This document shows positions 31,944 to 43,889 of a stretch of 64,000 nucleotides of DNA, in pieces. The notes beneath the pieces are model-generated. The model saw nothing but the letters and a program-made list of their open reading frames with translations. It searched no databases and was not told the DNA's origin. How positions within the stretch are numbered: the stretch's first letter is position 1; each line of letters opens with the position of its first letter. This DNA comes from Reticulitermes speratus (Eukaryota; Arthropoda; Insecta; Blattodea; Rhinotermitidae). The DNA is taken from positions 14,922,733-14,986,732 of the forward strand of contig JAJKFL010000039.1 of the NCBI GenBank assembly GCA_021186555.1. Direction: 5' to 3'. Position numbers and translations under genes: made by a program.

Positions 31944-34411
31944 AGGGACGACTGAAATTGTTGCATATTCACTGAAACTCTGATTTCATAGTGTCCTTCA
32001 AGGACTATAGTACCTAGGCTAAGCGTGGACCAACATGAAGGTTAGTTGTGGAAACCGCAGCTAGGGACGGGCAATGTCAAATTTCCCACTGAATTTTCAA
32101 CTGGCTTCCTAATACTGACAAACATTTAATGCAGGTGAATGGACTGAAATACCAAAACAAACTGCCACCCTAACCGCATATAAATGGAACCAAGTACAAT
32201 AAATCGACAGAGCACGACGTGCAAATTCACTGGTTGCAGCGGTGTTGGAATCTGGCAAGGTCGTGAGAGGCAGGCTTACGAAATATTGCTTTATTACGAC
32301 TGGACCAGAGCATTCGGCTATGTCGTGGTGAAGATGATGATAATGACAACGATGATTTAGAGATTTGTTTCTGTGCACAGTAATCAATAGCCAAGGTACA
32401 CGTTGTCCGTAATTATTACAAACGCTTTCTAAATGACCATGTTTAGACTTGAAAACACAGAAGTTTGCAATCAAGTGTTTTCTATTATTTTACAAAGTAT
32501 CCGAATTCGAAATTTCATTTTACTAGCTGCGCATACCACTACTAATTCCCACAAAACGGGTCTCTAAGTGTAATTTTCAATCCCCTAGTGTATCAAGTGC
32601 CAAATTCTTTTCTATAAATAAATTTTTACTTTTTGCATTAACTTCTGAAGACCGACTACGGAAGTCTCTTTATACCCAGTGGTTCTCCCACGCTGAAAAG
32701 AGCACTGCTTCGTTTGAAGGTTCCCAGGATATGCCTGCTGTCCTTCTGAGAAGGATAGTAGTATTAACATTGGTGGAATTACTAAATTTGTCTTGGTTAT
32801 ATGTAAATACTCTGGTCCCTACCGCACAGGGAACAAGTCCGCCTTCAATTAAAGACCAAGTTAGTTCTCTTTGTGCGAAAAATTAGCACTTACTCTGAGA
32901 ATTACAGGAAAAAATACATTGCGTGAGCAAAACGCAGAGATAGTTAATGTTACATGAGGTCGTACATATAGGTACCACATGGCTTTGGACATGTAATTGG
33001 ACACTGATGCCTCAACCGCGAAACAATACACTAATGCCATTTTTACCAAAATCATCGTAACAGTCTAGTTACGCAATACGCCAAAAATTGTGAGTGTGTA
33101 TGTGTGGCTGCATTCCTTTTCTTCTCTTCTGATTTTTCTTGTTTTCCTGTACATTCGTCACTTTTATTCATTTCATACTTTATTTATCCTTCCGTTCTTC
33201 ATTGTGCTTCTTCCTTTAGTCTTGTTCCTTACTTTCAGTCTGTCTCCTTCTATCTTTTCCTGGCTACCCCTGACCACGACACTTGTTGGCTTTGTAATAT
33301 CAGCAGTTGGTACAGGAAGCGACCGCACGTGGCCTGCGTCTCGCTGACTCACAGACGCCAGTTCTGAATTTGAAATCAGGTGGGCCCGCTCGTACCCTGC
33401 CGAGGTATTTGTATGGTACTGCACCAGTGTCAAAGTCACTCTGACGTGGAGAAAACATCATACAGTGAATACACTTTGGCGTAAGTCTACGTTAAGCCTA
33501 CTTAATAATGTTGGTCACAATACGTTGAGTTGACTTTACACTAGAAACGTGTCTACAAGTGACATGTTTATGCTAGAAAGTTGGTAACTGCTATACTCCA
33601 GTAATGTTTCAGACCCTGTCAGTCGCCTAGCTGGTCAGTATAATTCCTGTATTTTGTGGAATATAAACTGTATTCAAAAGAGCCCAACACCGGAATATTG
33701 CTGTGCCAGCTGAATCCAGTCGATACAACGACGAATTTCTTTTAATACTGAGTTTATCTTACACTCCAAAATCGTGTAGTTATACCAACCTGCACATTAT
33801 TATTACTGAATTGTTGGGTTGGCGCTTATGCACATGAATAATTTGTGCAAATAAACTTTGAGAATGGCGTTTTAGTGGCAAAAGTAAGAGGGATATGATA
33901 AGCTGTATATAATTATATATGTACTAGTGAAATTCCTGATTTATCCTAGTCACCTAAAATTGCTATGATAGGAAAATTAAGAGGTTCCAATACGCTGTGC
34001 ATTTATGCACTTAGGACTGGTGAAGTAACACATTCATATAAAATTTTAGTGGAAACATATTGTGATAAGGGATTTTTATATGTTCAGAAGAGGATAGGAA
34101 ATAAAATTAACGAAAACCTCTGAGGATCTAAATGAATTAAGATGCCCAAAGACCTGTAAAATGACAGGTTTAGACATGAGTGGTGTTGAAACTTCCGGTT
34201 ACACTGACACAACGTTAAGAGTCATGTAAAGGGTCTTTGCAGGGACAATGGAACGCGGAATCGGGTTCTGCAAACAGAAGGACTGGTGTTGCATGTAGGG
34301 GTGTTACCCCGTCCCAATCTTTATATGGAACTTACAGCTGTACAAACCGATTATCACGTGTTTACTGTCTGAATTCCTCCCTTCCAAATTTGGTCGTATT
34401 TCGGAATAGCA
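31944..34411. other. Long unannotated stretch
   Basis: No repeat or gene recognised. A 121-codon minus-strand frame at 32109-32474 has no motif I know. Pyrimidine-rich sequence at 33104-33270 explains overlapping Ser/Phe/Leu-rich frames there. Confidence 0.4.
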
Positions 34412-34506
34412 AGTGCATGTATAGGAAACAGCGTCATACGCCTTGAATGCTGAATGCGTTGATGATTCACGAAGACAATGAGGTTGTTTCCTATACATGT
34501 TGCACG
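34412..34506 (+). repeat. Imperfect hairpin
   Basis: The left arm GTGCATGTATAGGAAACA (34414-34431) and the right arm TGTTTCCTATACATGTTGCAC (34485-34505) are complementary, with about 55 nt between them that can pair partly. Its size is compatible with a precursor hairpin, but no evidence of expression or conservation is available. Confidence 0.45.
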
Positions 34507-34509
34507 CAT

Positions 34510-35160
34510 CAGAGACGTGTAATGCCTCATATTTAGAAGACACAACAACCTATTCCTTCTCCTACATGACGTACCAGTGCCAGAAGGAAGACACAGACTG
34601 ATTCTTAGATTATAAAGAAACCTCTTTGCAGAATAAAATATCGACGTTTCGGAGAATTTCCTTGTCTCATGAGTAGGAAATTATGTGTTCACTGAAAATC
34701 CTGTCCATATATAATATATAGGCCTATATATAAACATATATATGTATAAGTAAAGTATTCTCAATATCCGTTTCGACATTTTTCGTACTTACAGGTCGTA
34801 TGCAGAATGTCTCATTGAAAGTAGATAAGTTATGGAAAATAAATTCCACAATAATAAAAAAATTAAATGAAAGTACAATTATAACAAGGATTTTACTAAC
34901 ATGACTTTAACAATGGAACGCCCTCACACTCCCTTTCTACAAAGTGCCAAAGAGTTATGTTCATTGGCGATGGCGGAAGCGCAATACATTTCCCGAACAC
35001 GTTCGAATACAAATCAGTGGATATGTCGTGCTGGAAACGTTGCCAGATATGTGAGTGGGGTAGTGGCAGTGAACAGCGTGCATGTTCTCTATTGTGTCAT
35101 GCTGTCCTTGCGTACTTTTATCCCTCTTAATACGTTACAACTTTATGTCAAAGCATAATC
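34510..35160. other. Spacer with a degenerate hammerhead motif
   Basis: At 34640-34676 (minus strand) GAAACGUCGAU follows a weak stem and CUCAUGAGA, a decayed relative of the hammerhead cores elsewhere. Otherwise nothing recognised. Confidence 0.4.
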
Positions 35161-35164
35161 TCCA

Positions 35165-35330
35165 CTGTTCACAAGCCAGAAACACGTGGGGAAGAAAACT
35201 GACAGATGGAGTTTTGAGGGAAGTATTTGGACCTATGAGAGATGGCGGAACAAAATACTGGAGAAAATTTCACAATGGGCAAAGTCTTAATATATACGTT
35301 TCGCTTAATATGATTACAAAAAACTGAATT
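35165..35330 (+). mobile_element. LINE 3'-end relic
   Basis: An open stretch encodes LREVFGPMRDGGTKYWRKF and HNGQSLNIYVSLNMI, matching the VLRKIFGPKRDEVTGEWRKLHN...LYSSPxI segment of the dispersed LINE C-terminus. Only this middle block survives. Confidence 0.6.
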
Positions 35331-35339
35331 AACAAGAAT

Positions 35340-37890
35340 GGAATTGAACAAATAGTTAGCCCCTTATATTTTGCACCCATTTTACTGCGTCTCTAAGCAC
35401 GGCAGCTTTATCGCATAAAAAGCACACATCCCCCGGAAAATCCCGTGAAAGCTGCCCTGCTCAAGAACACGATACAAGGGACACAATATAGAAAAGTATA
35501 GAGAATTTTTGTCTGAAAATTAAAAGTGATTAAGACAAATTGGGTGACTTTGGCATAGTGGAATTATAAAATTAAAATTGGCAAACACTCTATGAAGGTA
35601 TTAACTGAATTAACGCAGTATTTAATTGCTATCATCCATGAACACGATGATAATGTATCGGGTTTAAGAGAGCAGATAATTTGTAACCACTCTACAGAAA
35701 ATAATATACACAACGACGATCCTGTAGGAGTTAATTATTTAGAGTGGCACCAATTTATGTTTTTGAACACCTCATTTGTTCCTTTTTCTCTCTACCTTGA
35801 AATACGGCAAATAAAAATTTACCCATCATATCTTACTTTCTTGGAATTTCTCTAAGTGAAAATGTCAAAAGTATTGGGGTCCAAGAGCCGTTCGCCCCTA
35901 TGTAACATAGCCTTATTTGTGTGTTACAGTAAACACTATATTTATATTAGGTATGCAGCGGCCGAATATGAGCTAATGCTTATATCAGTACAAAATTTTG
36001 AAAGAAAGGCCGGGGCCTAGGATTATAATGCAAAAATTCAATTTCATTAGAAATAAAATGTCAACAAAAATATAGGGATATGCGCATACAATATAGATCT
36101 ATAAGCAACAGTTTTTCGTAAATCCGGCAGTTCTACTCTAGCCATTCTTTGTCCTGTTCTTAAGAAAATCTTCTGTGCAATTTGTATTTTTTATTTATAA
36201 TGCAGTTTTGAATGCAGATAAAAGGCATGATCAGTCAGCAAAGGTAATTTTGTGTTGATCAAATATTTCTTTTTTTCGACAGGATGTAGCCCCTTTAGTA
36301 GGGGTAACATGCAAAGGATGGCACAAGATTCAGTCAGTCAGACTCCATTTGTGGAACTAGTTGATGTGCAATTCAAACAAAATTAGATACTTGTCTCGCG
36401 GAGACGTCGGTTGTGTGATGCGTCTTTTATGGGAGAAATATAGTTCTCCCATCAAAATTCACCGCAAATTGATGGCTTAATGGCGTGCATAGGATTTGTC
36501 AAAGAGACATCTGTGATAAATGCCACACTGTTCGACCCAGAACATCAAGGACGGATATGAAGAGCAGCACTAGGGGAGTATCTGATTTTGGGAACCGAAG
36601 GATCCCTCGGAAGGTCGTCAATTGCACAATAATGGTAAAGTTAAAATGGCTGTTAGTGAATGATTAAGAATGCCCAAGATCAATTTCTACCAAGACGGTA
36701 TTTTTAAACGTTCTCCAAGATGAGAAACGTGCATCATTTTTTTCGGGGATTAAGTTGAAAAATAATTATTAAAAATTTTATGAAAAATTATGAAAAATAA
36801 CTGGAAAAAATGAGCTGCATATAACGTTTCAGTGACTTCTGATTTAGTATCTACTACCAACAAAATATAATTTATTGAAAACTCTTCTTATTATAAGACA
36901 TCGAAGGTTGTGGTAAAATGCTTATGAATAATTTAATTCTAAGAATTTCAAAGGAAGAAATCATTTACGAGAGGCTGACGAAAACCAAGAAAACCTTCGT
37001 CAAGACAGGCTATCAAGCTATCCAAATCTGCTCAATAATCCGACAGATATTGATAGCAGTCTAATAATTTTCTACAATTTAATGAATAAAAAAGTCAAAT
37101 AAAAAATTAATTTACTACATATGTCTCTTAACGGACAAACCTGTGGATATTAGGATGAACAACTGCAAGGTACAAAAAAGGGGCATAATTTACTTTCATG
37201 TTCATAGATTATAAGAAAGCAGCTTGCAAGCTGAAACTAGGAAACTGAACAGGCACACATGCAGTTTGTTAGAACTGTATCCATGTAGACCGGAAAGACA
37301 GCAGGAGACCTCATCATGCATGCCACAGGCTGTCTTCTCACGGGTATGTAAAGCTTCCTGGGAAATTTATTTTAAAATTCCAATTTTAATAACAATAAAA
37401 GTTTCGTAATGAAAGAGAGACAGTACACTGGCATGCAACAAATTTTTCTTCTGGAGTGTCCCATTGATATGAATTGTAGGCAATAAATATTCAACAGTCT
37501 CACCTGCTTTTATTATATCGGGTCCGATCATAGCCTGGTGTATAGACACTATCCCATTCATTCTCGTGTTCGCTTATATCGCCGCTCAATACTGCATCTG
37601 CCCTTCCCAATCCTGTGAAGGACTTCTCCAGACAACATGGTCTCAGAAACTTAAGCCCCGAATAACATACCCACGACGAAACTTATCGCAGCCTTTCTGT
37701 GACATATCACGAAGAGGCTGGATTCCATGTTAGATTCCATATATTACAATTTTTCTTCAAATTAAAAAATTCAAGGGAATTAAACTCTTACTTTTCCCCA
37801 TTATTTGATTCCAATCCTATCACAAACAAATTTAATGTTTTATTTTAATGGCATAATTTGGATAATGCATGTTTTTCCTATTATTTTAAC
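35340..37890. other. Long unannotated AT-rich stretch
   Basis: Only a short perfect hairpin (ATGGGAGAA / TTCTCCCAT, 36429-36452) was noted. No gene or repeat family recognised. Confidence 0.4.
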
Positions 37891-38431
37891 TTGAGATTCA
37901 GTTTTGATAAACTTCACTTTATATTCACCGTGCATCTTTTTATAATTGAATTATTTGTACCAACAAATGCACTAAGACAGTTTTTTCACTGTTTTCTTTA
38001 TTATAAGGATGTCCATTAACCACACAGACAGGAGCGAAGGAGGTCCTACCAACACTTAACACACAGATAACTGGAACACACGCTGAAAATAGGACCACGC
38101 TGCCATTAATTAATAATTATACTATAGAGGTAGTATAACATACTACTTGATTTTATTGTAATTTTTAAAATTTTAATAACTTTTAGCAGTTTAACAATAC
38201 CACTAACTTTACAAAATTTTTTACGATGTGGTAACAAATACTGACTCGCTGTTATGACGTAACCCAAAGAATTGGTCTATGTAAAAACGCACTTAAAATA
38301 CCCCCTGATGATGGCAGAATAACTGCCGAAATGCGTATAGGGGCATCCTTATAATAAAGAAAACAGTGAAAAAACTGTCTTAGGTGCATTTGTTGGTACA
38401 AATAATTCAATTGAGATTCAGTGTTAATAAA
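37891..38431. mobile_element. Inverted-repeat element with hammerhead and flanking direct repeats
   Basis: Arms of about 70 bp mirror each other: 37946-38012 and 38344-38413 (TTTGTACCAACAAATGCAC / GTGCATTTGTTGGTACAAA, AGACAGTTTTTTCACTG / CAGTGAAAAAACTGTCT). A 21-bp imperfect direct repeat starting TTGAGATTCAG flanks it (37891-37911 and 38411-38431; two mismatches). About 35 bp lie between the left direct repeat and the left arm without a partner on the right, again a one-sided tail. The right arm is bordered inside by a well-formed hammerhead. No coding capacity in the roughly 330-bp centre. Confidence 0.65.
38301..38343 (+). ncRNA. Hammerhead ribozyme, best-formed copy
   Basis: CCCC (38301-38304) pairs with GGGG (38340-38343) as stem I. 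CUGAUGA is at 38305-38311, followed by one U, a perfect 5-bp stem II (GGCAG 38313-38317 with CUGCC 38323-38327, loop AAUAA) and GAAA at 38328-38331. A15.1-U16.1 and U15.2-A16.2 close a 2-bp stem III with loop GCGU, giving cleavage triplet AUA, cut after 38339. Every invariant core base is present. The extra U between core and stem II and the tiny stem III may lower activity. Folding and activity are inferred, not shown. Confidence 0.68.
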
Positions 38432-38603
38432 AATAGCTTCAAACGAATTGTCAGCAAAATTGTCGTGTGCGGTATTCTTTCATCAGATAAAAATAACCCA
38501 CACGTGTGTGTTATTAATAAATACAATATCCATCTATTTCAGCACAAACGTTAGTAATTGGCTCATAAGGTAAGTTCGTCTGCGTGCAAGATATGAAGGC
38601 ATC

Positions 38604-38865
38604 TGGGGGGAATGGAGTTACAGCTCCAGGCATTCTTTTCTACGGCACTAGATGAGGCCTGTGATCAGCTTCACGAACCGGCCCCTTTACACCCGGATAA
38701 GAGCCTTCGCTCCTCACTAAATAGGAGGCTGGATGCACCCCAGATCTGTCTAGAATAGCTGGAGAAGGAAAAAAAAAACCTTTTGCCTCTGCCAGGAATC
38801 GAAACACAATCCCTCGATTGTCCAGCCCATAGTCTACTTACTGTACCCACTACACTCTTACGCTC
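38604..38865 (-). mobile_element. SINE family D, minus-strand copy
   Basis: Minus strand: GTAGTGGGTACAGTAAGTAG, GGGCTGGACAATCGAGGGAT, box B TTTCGATTCCTGG, an A/T tract, CTAGACAGATCTGGGGTGC, ATCCAGCCTCCTATTTAG, GGTGTAAAGGGGCCGG and GGAGCTGTAACTCCATTCC. A further short 3'-end scrap on the same strand may lie at 39150-39190. Confidence 0.75.
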
Positions 38866-38869
38866 CTTT

Positions 38870-40120
38870 TTATTGGATCCTAGGCATTTCACTTTACCGT
38901 AAGTGTTACTAACTACATTCTCACCCAGATCTTGAGCCAGTCGGCGTCTTCTTAGAGGCCACGCTCGAAACATCATCGGTCAAACATCAATTTCCCGATT
39001 CTTTTTCCTTTACCATACAAGACTGTTAAGTGACTACGAAGGTAAGGATTTACCTTTGTTTTCTGCAGTCTAAGACAATTTAAAACATAAAGATGAAAAT
39101 TAATCCGACATTTCTGTGTAAATAAGAATGATAAATTGAAGTCAAATAAGAATGATGGAGGTAAAGCTCCACAAATTCTTGACTGTAACACTAGACTAGG
39201 ATCCATTATGCTTGTTCCTCCAGTCGCTCTTGCCTTTGCCTAGACGAGGCATAGAATAAGCCTGAACTAACGGTAGCGAGAGACATATATTACAAGGGCA
39301 ATAAGACAATGGTACAAATTTGGCACCCCTGGACCACACTGTTATATTGCACAGTTTATATAAGCTTGGCGGGTTAGTGGAGAGGATACGGTAGGAACCT
39401 GAGGGTTTGCGTGTTAGGGCCTCTCCAGTTGCCTCGCAACTTTCGCGTTTCTTACACGCCGCTGCTTCTGCATGTAACGAGGATTGGACTCTGCCGACGG
39501 CAGGCTACATCGCCTGCTCATGTGCCGGGGTGAAGAAAGACTCTCTGAACGGCCTCTGCTGTACAGCTAGCGTTGGAGTACAGGCGGCTTCGAAACATGC
39601 TATTAGCCGTCACATTTCTCTATGTTTTAACACTATTCGTTTAGTCGAATTTGCGCAGAATCTCGGACGGCGCACAGGCTGTTTAGACTCAAATATTTGT
39701 GGGTTTTCATTTTTTTGGGTTTTCTTACCCCTCACGCATACGTCATACGAGTGTTTTTAAATTTTCCACGGCCAATTTCCTCTACTTCGTGTCCAACGTA
39801 CAATTCATATTTCTTCCTGCAATACCAGGCCATGTAACGCACACAACAGGAGCAACAACAACCAAAGAATAAGTTGCTGCAAACTTGACTTTCATTCCTC
39901 TGCAGATACATTGATATATTACACCTTGTGTAAATCCCATGCAACCCTAAATTGGAGAAAGGATTTTTTTAAAAATTCTGAACGTAAAGTATAACAAATT
40001 CACTTTCTCTTTCAAGAAGCATTAACCTGACTTACGTAATAAGTTATGTATAAAACTTTACTTCCTGCCTCACAGGATCACGCGGCTTCTTCATTGCAAG
40101 GAGCAAACTCGTATTTCAAT
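38870..40120. other. Unannotated spacer
   Basis: Nothing recognised apart from the SINE D scrap noted at 39150-39190. The 117-codon frame at 39407-39760 lacks any known motif. Confidence 0.4.
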
Positions 40121-40122
40121 TA

Positions 40123-40276
40123 ACGTGGCTCAGGCGGTTGGGTAGCAGGCCTCTCAGCGAGGAGGTACGGGTTCGATTCTAAGTTAGACTAAGTGGCATT
40201 TTTGGTGGACAAAGAGGCACTGTGGCAGGGTTTTCTTCGAGTATTTGGGTTACCTCCTGTCAGTATCATTCCACAA
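40123..40276 (+). mobile_element. SINE family B copy 3, 5' part
   Basis: TGGCTCAGGCGGTTGGGTAG (box A, 40127-40146), GGGTTCGATTCTAAG (box B), GGTGGACAAAGAGGCACTG, TTCGAGTATTTGGGTTACC and CAGTATCATTCCA. It stops before the A-rich centre, so the 3' half is missing. Confidence 0.78.
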
Positions 40277-40279
40277 ACG

Positions 40280-40930
40280 AAAATATTTGTCACCGAATCT
40301 ATATAATCTGAGGAACAGACAGCATCTTTAAACAACGCACTTCAAAACAACAGCATTATTTCTAGCTATCGTAATTCATAAGAAGATATTCTCGTAAATG
40401 TTTTACGCTACACCAAAACATGCTGCGAATTTTAAATCTAAAATAATTACAGTTGTAAATAATGACACTAAATACTTTGGAAATAAATTATGGTTTTTAC
40501 ACAATCTCTGTCACCTGTTCCTCATAAAAAAATAATAACAACTTATTTGAGTAGAAAGTTTGTCTCCCCAGAGAGTTAAGAATTACAGTTAAGACACACG
40601 ATGTAAACTTCATAACTTGTGGGCTCCATATTTTATTAATGAGGTTATTTAGCCAAGGAGAATGGGGATGGGTGAAACACGCAGCAAGCACGAGACAGCA
40701 CAGAGATACCATACACCACTTTATTCGAAAAACCTCGAGGCAAAAGTCCTTTCGTGAGACTTATGTTTACGTGGAAGGAAGACTTTGCAACTTATTCCAG
40801 ACAATTATGGAGAGGGGCTGGATTCACCAGATCCATTGGAGGGTAAGGATGAACATGGCAGTGAGATGTCGGGTTATATGTTTCACGCAAAAGAGTTCTT
40901 GAGCAGCTAATCAAGTTACAAGGTAAACCT
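40280..40930. other. Unannotated spacer
   Basis: Nothing recognised. Confidence 0.4.
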
Positions 40931-40934
40931 TATA

Positions 40935-41065
40935 AAATCATTAGCTAGTTAGCTGGTTGGTTGGTTGGTTAGCTAGTCAGTCAATCTGTCAGTCAGTCAG
41001 GCAGTCAGTCAATCAGTCAGTCAGTCAGTCAGCTAGGAAGTTAATCAGTCGGTCTGTAAGAAGTA
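40935..41065 (+). repeat. (GGTT)n and (GTCA)n tetranucleotide array
   Basis: TTAGCTGGTTGGTTGGTTGG is followed by a run of CAGT units (40976-41033), the least decayed of the four such arrays in this window. The Ser/Val-rich frame over it is a repeat artefact. Confidence 0.85.
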
Positions 41066-41069
41066 AGTC

Positions 41070-42180
41070 CATGTCCTGGGATCAACTTTTCAGGAATGAA
41101 CGGACAAATGCGGACAGAGCAGTGTCGTATTTTGAATGTTATACAATAAGAATATATTCAAATAAGTTAGTAATTAAAAATTTCGATGGTATAAAGACTG
41201 TATGACACAAGGAGGCTTACTAGCAAGCAGTCATTTATGAAACCCTCTTGCTGGCCCTGTCTGCAAGCAGTACAATAAATAACATGACATGAAACTTTTA
41301 TGGAGGGAGCTAACGTTACAAGAAGACTACCGCTTACTAATTTGGAGCTCTTTGTAAATAGTTCGTAAACATGTATTACAGGTTTCATGTATGTTTTAGG
41401 GGCTTATGTTACCCCAGCCCAGGACACACGCACGTACATTTGAAGTTTTCATCTTGAGAGGGAACAGACTGAGGAGTCTGCTTCTGGTTTGAAATAAGCG
41501 CGGAGTTGTTGTAGGAGCAAAAGTTTGCAAGCAGCAGTGTTGGGGAAACTTGCTACAAAGTTGGTCCTCAGTCGAAACAACTACCTCTAACCTTCCTCCC
41601 TATTCTCTGCTCTGTCTTTATCATGCGTTTGTATAACGCAGTAGCGGATTGGCTCCGTTTCATTTTAAACAAATTATTAGCACACACACAAAAAAAAAAG
41701 AAGAAGAAAGAAAGAAAGAAACTACAGTGAAAGTGCATAATTCGACGGTCACACCAAGATATGCTGTACTTTTTTTAGTGGAACAACGCTGAACATCAGG
41801 AAGCATTATGAGTAATTTGTCCGAGATTCGAACCCCGGACCTCTTGATTAGATCCTCCATATCTTTAGCCCCGCAGCTACCACAATCAGCTCAAATATTT
41901 TGAGTTAGTGAGCCATTCGTTTGCACCGTAACTGATAATGTACTGGAAGATACTTATCTAGAATAAAAATTTTCATCTAAAATTTCTTTCCGCCCTGCTT
42001 AAAAGCCCAAAGAAGTTATTACGCTGCTTCTTTCCCAGATAACCCTATTCTGTGTAATGCATAAACCGCACTCCGTTAGCATATCTCATATCCATAAGGC
42101 AATACGGCTGCAAAAAATGGGAAATAATTGCTAGTTTTAAGGTTTTCGTAGCGTTGTGAATAAAGTGTCATTTCCTCCGT
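41070..42180. other. Spacer with a tRNA-like relic
   Basis: On the minus strand 41824-41885 has GTAGCTGCGGGGCTAAAG and box B GGGGTTCGAATCTCGG, a tRNA-like head probably of SINE D or a related family, without a recognisable body. An A-rich (AAG/AAAG) tract lies at 41690-41722. Confidence 0.4.
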
Positions 42181-42345
42181 GATGTAACGCCGCGTCACAG
42201 GGTGTTTCGTTACCGACGTTTCGGGACAACGTACTGGTCTAATCTTCAAGGGTCTGAGGGTTCGAACGTTCGTCGTGGAACTTCAGATCCTTGAAGACGA
42301 GACCAGTACTTTGCCCCAAAACATCACGTCCCAGAAGGACTGACA
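42181..42345. mobile_element. Fold-back hammerhead unit
   Basis: Left arm: GTAACGCCGCGTCAC, GTTACCGACGTTTCGGGAC, TACTGGTCTAATCTTCAAGG. Right arm: GATCCTTGAAGACGAGACC, AGTACTTTGCCCCAAAAC, CACGTCCC. On the minus strand the left arm carries ACC, CUUGAAGAU, GAAACGUCGGU, so stem I (ACC/GGU) and the GUC triplet are intact while stem II is poor. Same subfamily as 15325-15478. Confidence 0.55.
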
Positions 42346-42516
42346 CCTACAAAATACATTTTTTTTTTCATTTTAAAGGTCTCAATTTAATTAAAGTAAA
42401 AATAACTCAATACTTGCTTCTTTCTGTACAATGTCATTTTTATTTTAGGCGTCGGATTCTAATTCAAGTGGGCCCTCTATACCAGTCACGGATTGCAGGT
42501 GATTATGTGCCGTTTG

Positions 42517-42662
42517 TGGGATGGTAACTGGTAGGGGAAAGCCAAAGTGCTTGGAGGAAATACTGCTCCAGTGCCGCTTTGTCCACCATAAATCCCACAC
42601 AGTCGAGCATGGGATTGAAAGCAGACTTCCGCAGGAAGAATCTGGCGACCAGCCAACAGAGG
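42517..42662 (-). mobile_element. SINE family B copy 4, decayed
   Basis: Minus strand: GGCTGGTCGCCAGATTCTTC in place of the tRNA-like head, TTTCAATCCCATGCTCGAC, GTGTGGGATTTATGGTGGAC, AAAGCGGCACTGGAGCAG, CAAGCACTTTGGCTTTCCCC. The order of blocks matches the 5' half of family B; box B is degraded. Confidence 0.68.
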
Positions 42663-42664
42663 TA

Positions 42665-43670
42665 CGTTGAGGCATTGCTGTACACTATGCCTCTAATTTG
42701 TTAAAGTTTTTATTAAGTATCTTGAATGCACATGCAGAAGATTAATCAAATGTAGGCCTGCACATGGTTATGACCACGGAGTGGATTTTAATGTAACAAA
42801 CACCTAATCAACGTAATTATTTCAGTGTACGTTTTAGAAAATCCCTGATTAACAAAGATTATGTCACATAATAATTAAGATAAGACGCTGGATTCAATAT
42901 AATAAGAAAATATGACTCATTTTTCTTAAAACAATTACTCTAAGCTTATCCCCTTGTGCATCGTGATTGTCTTCATTTCACATTCATCTTTTAGGTGGGA
43001 ATGTACTTCTTAGATAGTTGTGGCTATAATTTCAAACACGTAATCTTCCCTCACATTGCTTCACAACCATAAGAATCAAGTAAAACTCTGTTATTTCCTA
43101 GAGTAAATTCTTATATTTCAGTCTACACAGGTTATAGAAAAGATCTACGTTGTAAATTGGTAATTTCACAATAGCAAGTACTGTATTGGCCGGGCTATCT
43201 AAGGCATATACTCTCTTCTATCACTCTAAAACGTGGATCGCAAATTCAAACATGCTTGCATCACGGGTTGATGACGCACTTTTACGTTTTTGTGTTACCT
43301 TGTACAGTTAAAGAGACTTTGCCAAGGATCAATCCGTCGTCCAAGAAGTTGTAACAAATGTCTAAAAAATAGACTCATATACACGGAATATTGTAGACCG
43401 TGTAACGCTTTTTTCTGCAGCGCCATAGACAGAGAGCGACAGAATTGACAGACACATAGAAGATTTATATTATTGAACAAGATGACAAAGAAAGTGAAAC
43501 TGATTTGTTCCTGCAATGATTACAATTAAGAAAGACTATAGAGAAATTTAAAGTGGAATGGACGCATTTGGAATTAGGTAGGTATAGAATCGATCTTACA
43601 GCTTTCACGTCCTCAGCTCTATTTTTCACGTTCTCAAATTAATGAATTCAAAATTATATTATATGAGTGT
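42665..43670. other. Unannotated spacer
   Basis: Nothing recognised. Confidence 0.4.
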
Positions 43671-43674
43671 GAAG

Positions 43675-43885
43675 AGAAATGCATACAGGGTTTTGGTGAG
43701 GAAACCTGAAGTAAAATATATCACTTGAAATTCGGCAGCGTAGATAGAGGATGAAATTGAAATGGATCTTAAAACGGATAGGCACGGACAGAATGTACTG
43801 GATTCATTTGGTTCTGGTCAGGAGCAGGCAGCGGGCCGTTGAGAAAAGGCTAATGAAATTGCGGGTTCCATAATTATAAGAAAAA
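43675..43885 (+). mobile_element. LINE 3'-end relic
   Basis: YRVLVRKPEVKYIT, then IEDEIEMDLKTD, then RQRAVEKRLMKLRVP in broken frames, matching VLVGKPEGKRxLGRPRRRWEDxIKMDL...MNLRVP. It ends near AATGAAATTGCGGGTTCC, the usual 3' end of this family here. Confidence 0.62.
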
Positions 43886-43889
43886 TAAA

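Noticed and set aside
32109-32474. 121-codon minus-strand ORF
   Set aside because: No known domain and no supporting context; Cys/His content shows no regular spacing.
33090-33439. Hydrophobic membrane-protein-like frames
   Set aside because: Pyrimidine-rich low-complexity DNA yields Leu/Phe/Ser in several frames at once.
39407-39760. 117-codon plus-strand ORF
   Set aside because: No motif recognised; composition only slightly above background.
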